A program made the position numbers and the translations under genes. Below the pieces are notes generated by a model. It was given only the letters and a program-made list of their open reading frames with translations, was not told the DNA's origin and did no database searches. A stretch of DNA of 64,000 nucleotides from Hydrogenophaga sp. (GTDB lineage Bacteria; Pseudomonadota; Gammaproteobacteria; Burkholderiales; Burkholderiaceae_C), in the NCBI RefSeq assembly GCF_014773545.1, contig NZ_SDDV01000007.1, positions 55,603-119,602 on the forward strand, given 5' to 3'. Of the stretch, positions 63,315-64,000 are shown piece after piece; positions within the stretch are counted from its first letter, which is position 1, and every line of letters begins with the position of its first letter.

Positions 63315-64000
63315 TCAGCTCTCCCGGTAGAGCGCAAACGGCAGCGGCGCGTAGTCCACGCCGTGTTCCTGCAACTGGCGGTTGCTCAGGTACTTGGCCG
63401 GGGCAAACACCAGGTGGCGCAGCGGCTTGCGCTCGCGCGCCGCATCGTGCTCCCTGCCCCAGGTCTGAATGTGTTTGGCCAGGCTCAGCGTGAGCGCGGC
63501 CTCGGGGCTTTTCAAGAAATTCAGCTCCGGTTGGTAAACCAGCCACACATGGCTGTCTTTCGCCTCGCCCAGGTACCAGGCGGGCGCCTGCTTGGGCGTG
63601 GGCGGCAGCGCGCCGCCGGTGGCGGTGTAGAACAGCCAGGCACCCAGCGCGTCGAACGCGGGCAGCCGCTCGCCGCTGAGCAGCTTGTCCAGGTCCACCG
63701 CCTCGCCCAGCGTGCAATAGGTGAAACTGCCGCCCAGGCCGGGTGCCATTTCCGAAATGCGACGCACGCCCTCCACGCGCAGCACACCGTCGTCGATCTT
63801 GGTTTCGATCTTGTCGAAGCGCTTGCGCTGAGGTTTTACCCCCTCTCCCGCTGGCGGGAGAGGCTTGGCCTGTCCTGAGCTTGGCCTGTCCTGAGCCTGT
63901 CGAAGGGTCGAAGGAGGGTGAGGGCTCTGCGCACCCAACTCCATCTGTTCATCACCACCCAGCATCCCCTCGGCGCGCTTGATCGCGTCCACCGTGGCCA
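63315..64000 (-). CDS. Type III-like adenine-specific DNA methyltransferase (Mod), 3' part
   Basis: The frame is open to the window end, so the catalytic DPPY and FxGxG motifs lie outside. The visible C-terminal region (GVKPQRKRFDKIETKI; GSFTYCTLGEAVDLDKLLSG; HVWLVYQPELNFLKSPEA; LRHLVFAPAKYLSNRQLQEH) matches Mod proteins of type III-like systems, in which Mod methylates adenine and guides Res. A repeat adds a low-complexity stretch (STLRQAQDRPSSGQAKPLPP) in frame near 63840-63930. Confidence 0.85.
   Translation of the reverse strand, partial: ATVDAIKRAEGMLGGDEQMELGAQSPHPPSTLRQAQDRPSSGQAKPLPPAGEGVKPQRKRFDKIETKIDDGVLRVEGVRRISEMAPGLGGSFTYCTLGEAVDLDKLLSGERLPAFDALGAWLFYTATGGALPPTPKQAPAWYLGEAKDSHVWLVYQPELNFLKSPEAALTLSLAKHIQTWGREHDAARERKPLRHLVFAPAKYLSNRQLQEHGVDYAPLPFALYRES
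63838..63930. repeat. REP/CCTCTCCC repeat in frame within mod
   Basis: CCCTCTCCCGCTGGCGGGAG, tandem TTGGCCTGTCCTGAGC, then GCCTGTCGAAGGGTCGAAGG and GGGTGAGGG. This combines the two repeat cores seen elsewhere in the window. It keeps the mod reading frame open. Confidence 0.8.

Overview
The window is about 64 kb of GC-rich, gene-dense chromosome. Its proteins (DUF6806-type protein, hpnCDE squalene genes, ccoI-ccoS-ccoNOQP-ccoG-ccoH cluster, Trp-rich small protein) point to a betaproteobacterium of the order Burkholderiales, most likely family Comamonadaceae (Rhodoferax/Polaromonas-like). This assignment rests on recalled protein similarity, not on a search.

Layout. 0-7 kb: end of a family III CoA-transferase, a flavoprotein, a PLP aminotransferase, nth, a damaged DUF6155-like gene, proC, tRNA-Ser, and an SPFH/NfeD pair. 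7-15.3 kb: large Orn/Lys/Arg decarboxylase, YdcH-like protein, an FtsH-type protease, the 4.5S RNA gene ffs, a YegP-like protein, then dnaX-ybaB-recR. 15.3-25.7 kb: mltD-gloB, methyltransferase, rnhA, an adenylate-forming enzyme, the molybdenum cofactor genes moeA-mobA-moaA, and pgi. 26-34.8 kb: hemH, a GST, hpnE-hpnD, an FNR-type regulator, a PAS histidine kinase, a deleted chemoreceptor pseudogene, hpnC and tRNA-Leu(UAG). 34.8-42 kb: the proteostasis run tig-clpP-clpX-lon, followed by tRNA-Gly, tRNA-Cys, tRNA-Gly and a tRNA-Leu(UAA) split by a group I intron. 42-51 kb: a twice-deleted NtrC-type regulator, a DUF6806-like gene, murI-fumarase, acs, a small cytochrome c, lgt and an enoyl-CoA hydratase. 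51.5-59.8 kb: a universal stress protein diverging from a complete cbb3 oxidase locus, with FNR-type boxes upstream of ccoI/usp and of ccoN. 59.9-64 kb: a type III-like restriction-modification operon (minus strand) whose mod gene is cut by the window end.

The most unusual feature is that last operon. Between the methyltransferase (mod) and the restriction subunit (res) sits a HEPN toxin gene. Its usual MNT antitoxin partner (GSx10DxD) is the in-frame N-terminal domain of the Res helicase-nuclease. The HEPN protein keeps the RX4HXY motif that MNT enzymes AMPylate. This suggests a restriction system physically coupled to a toxin-antitoxin module.

Other notable points: a 225-nt group IC3-type intron in tRNA-Leu(UAA); an A9 slippery run in dnaX predicted to give a short gamma form; a MITE-like palindromic element in three copies, one inserted in frame inside dnaX; a different repeat inserted in frame inside mod; and a duplicated translation-initiation region in front of ccoN.
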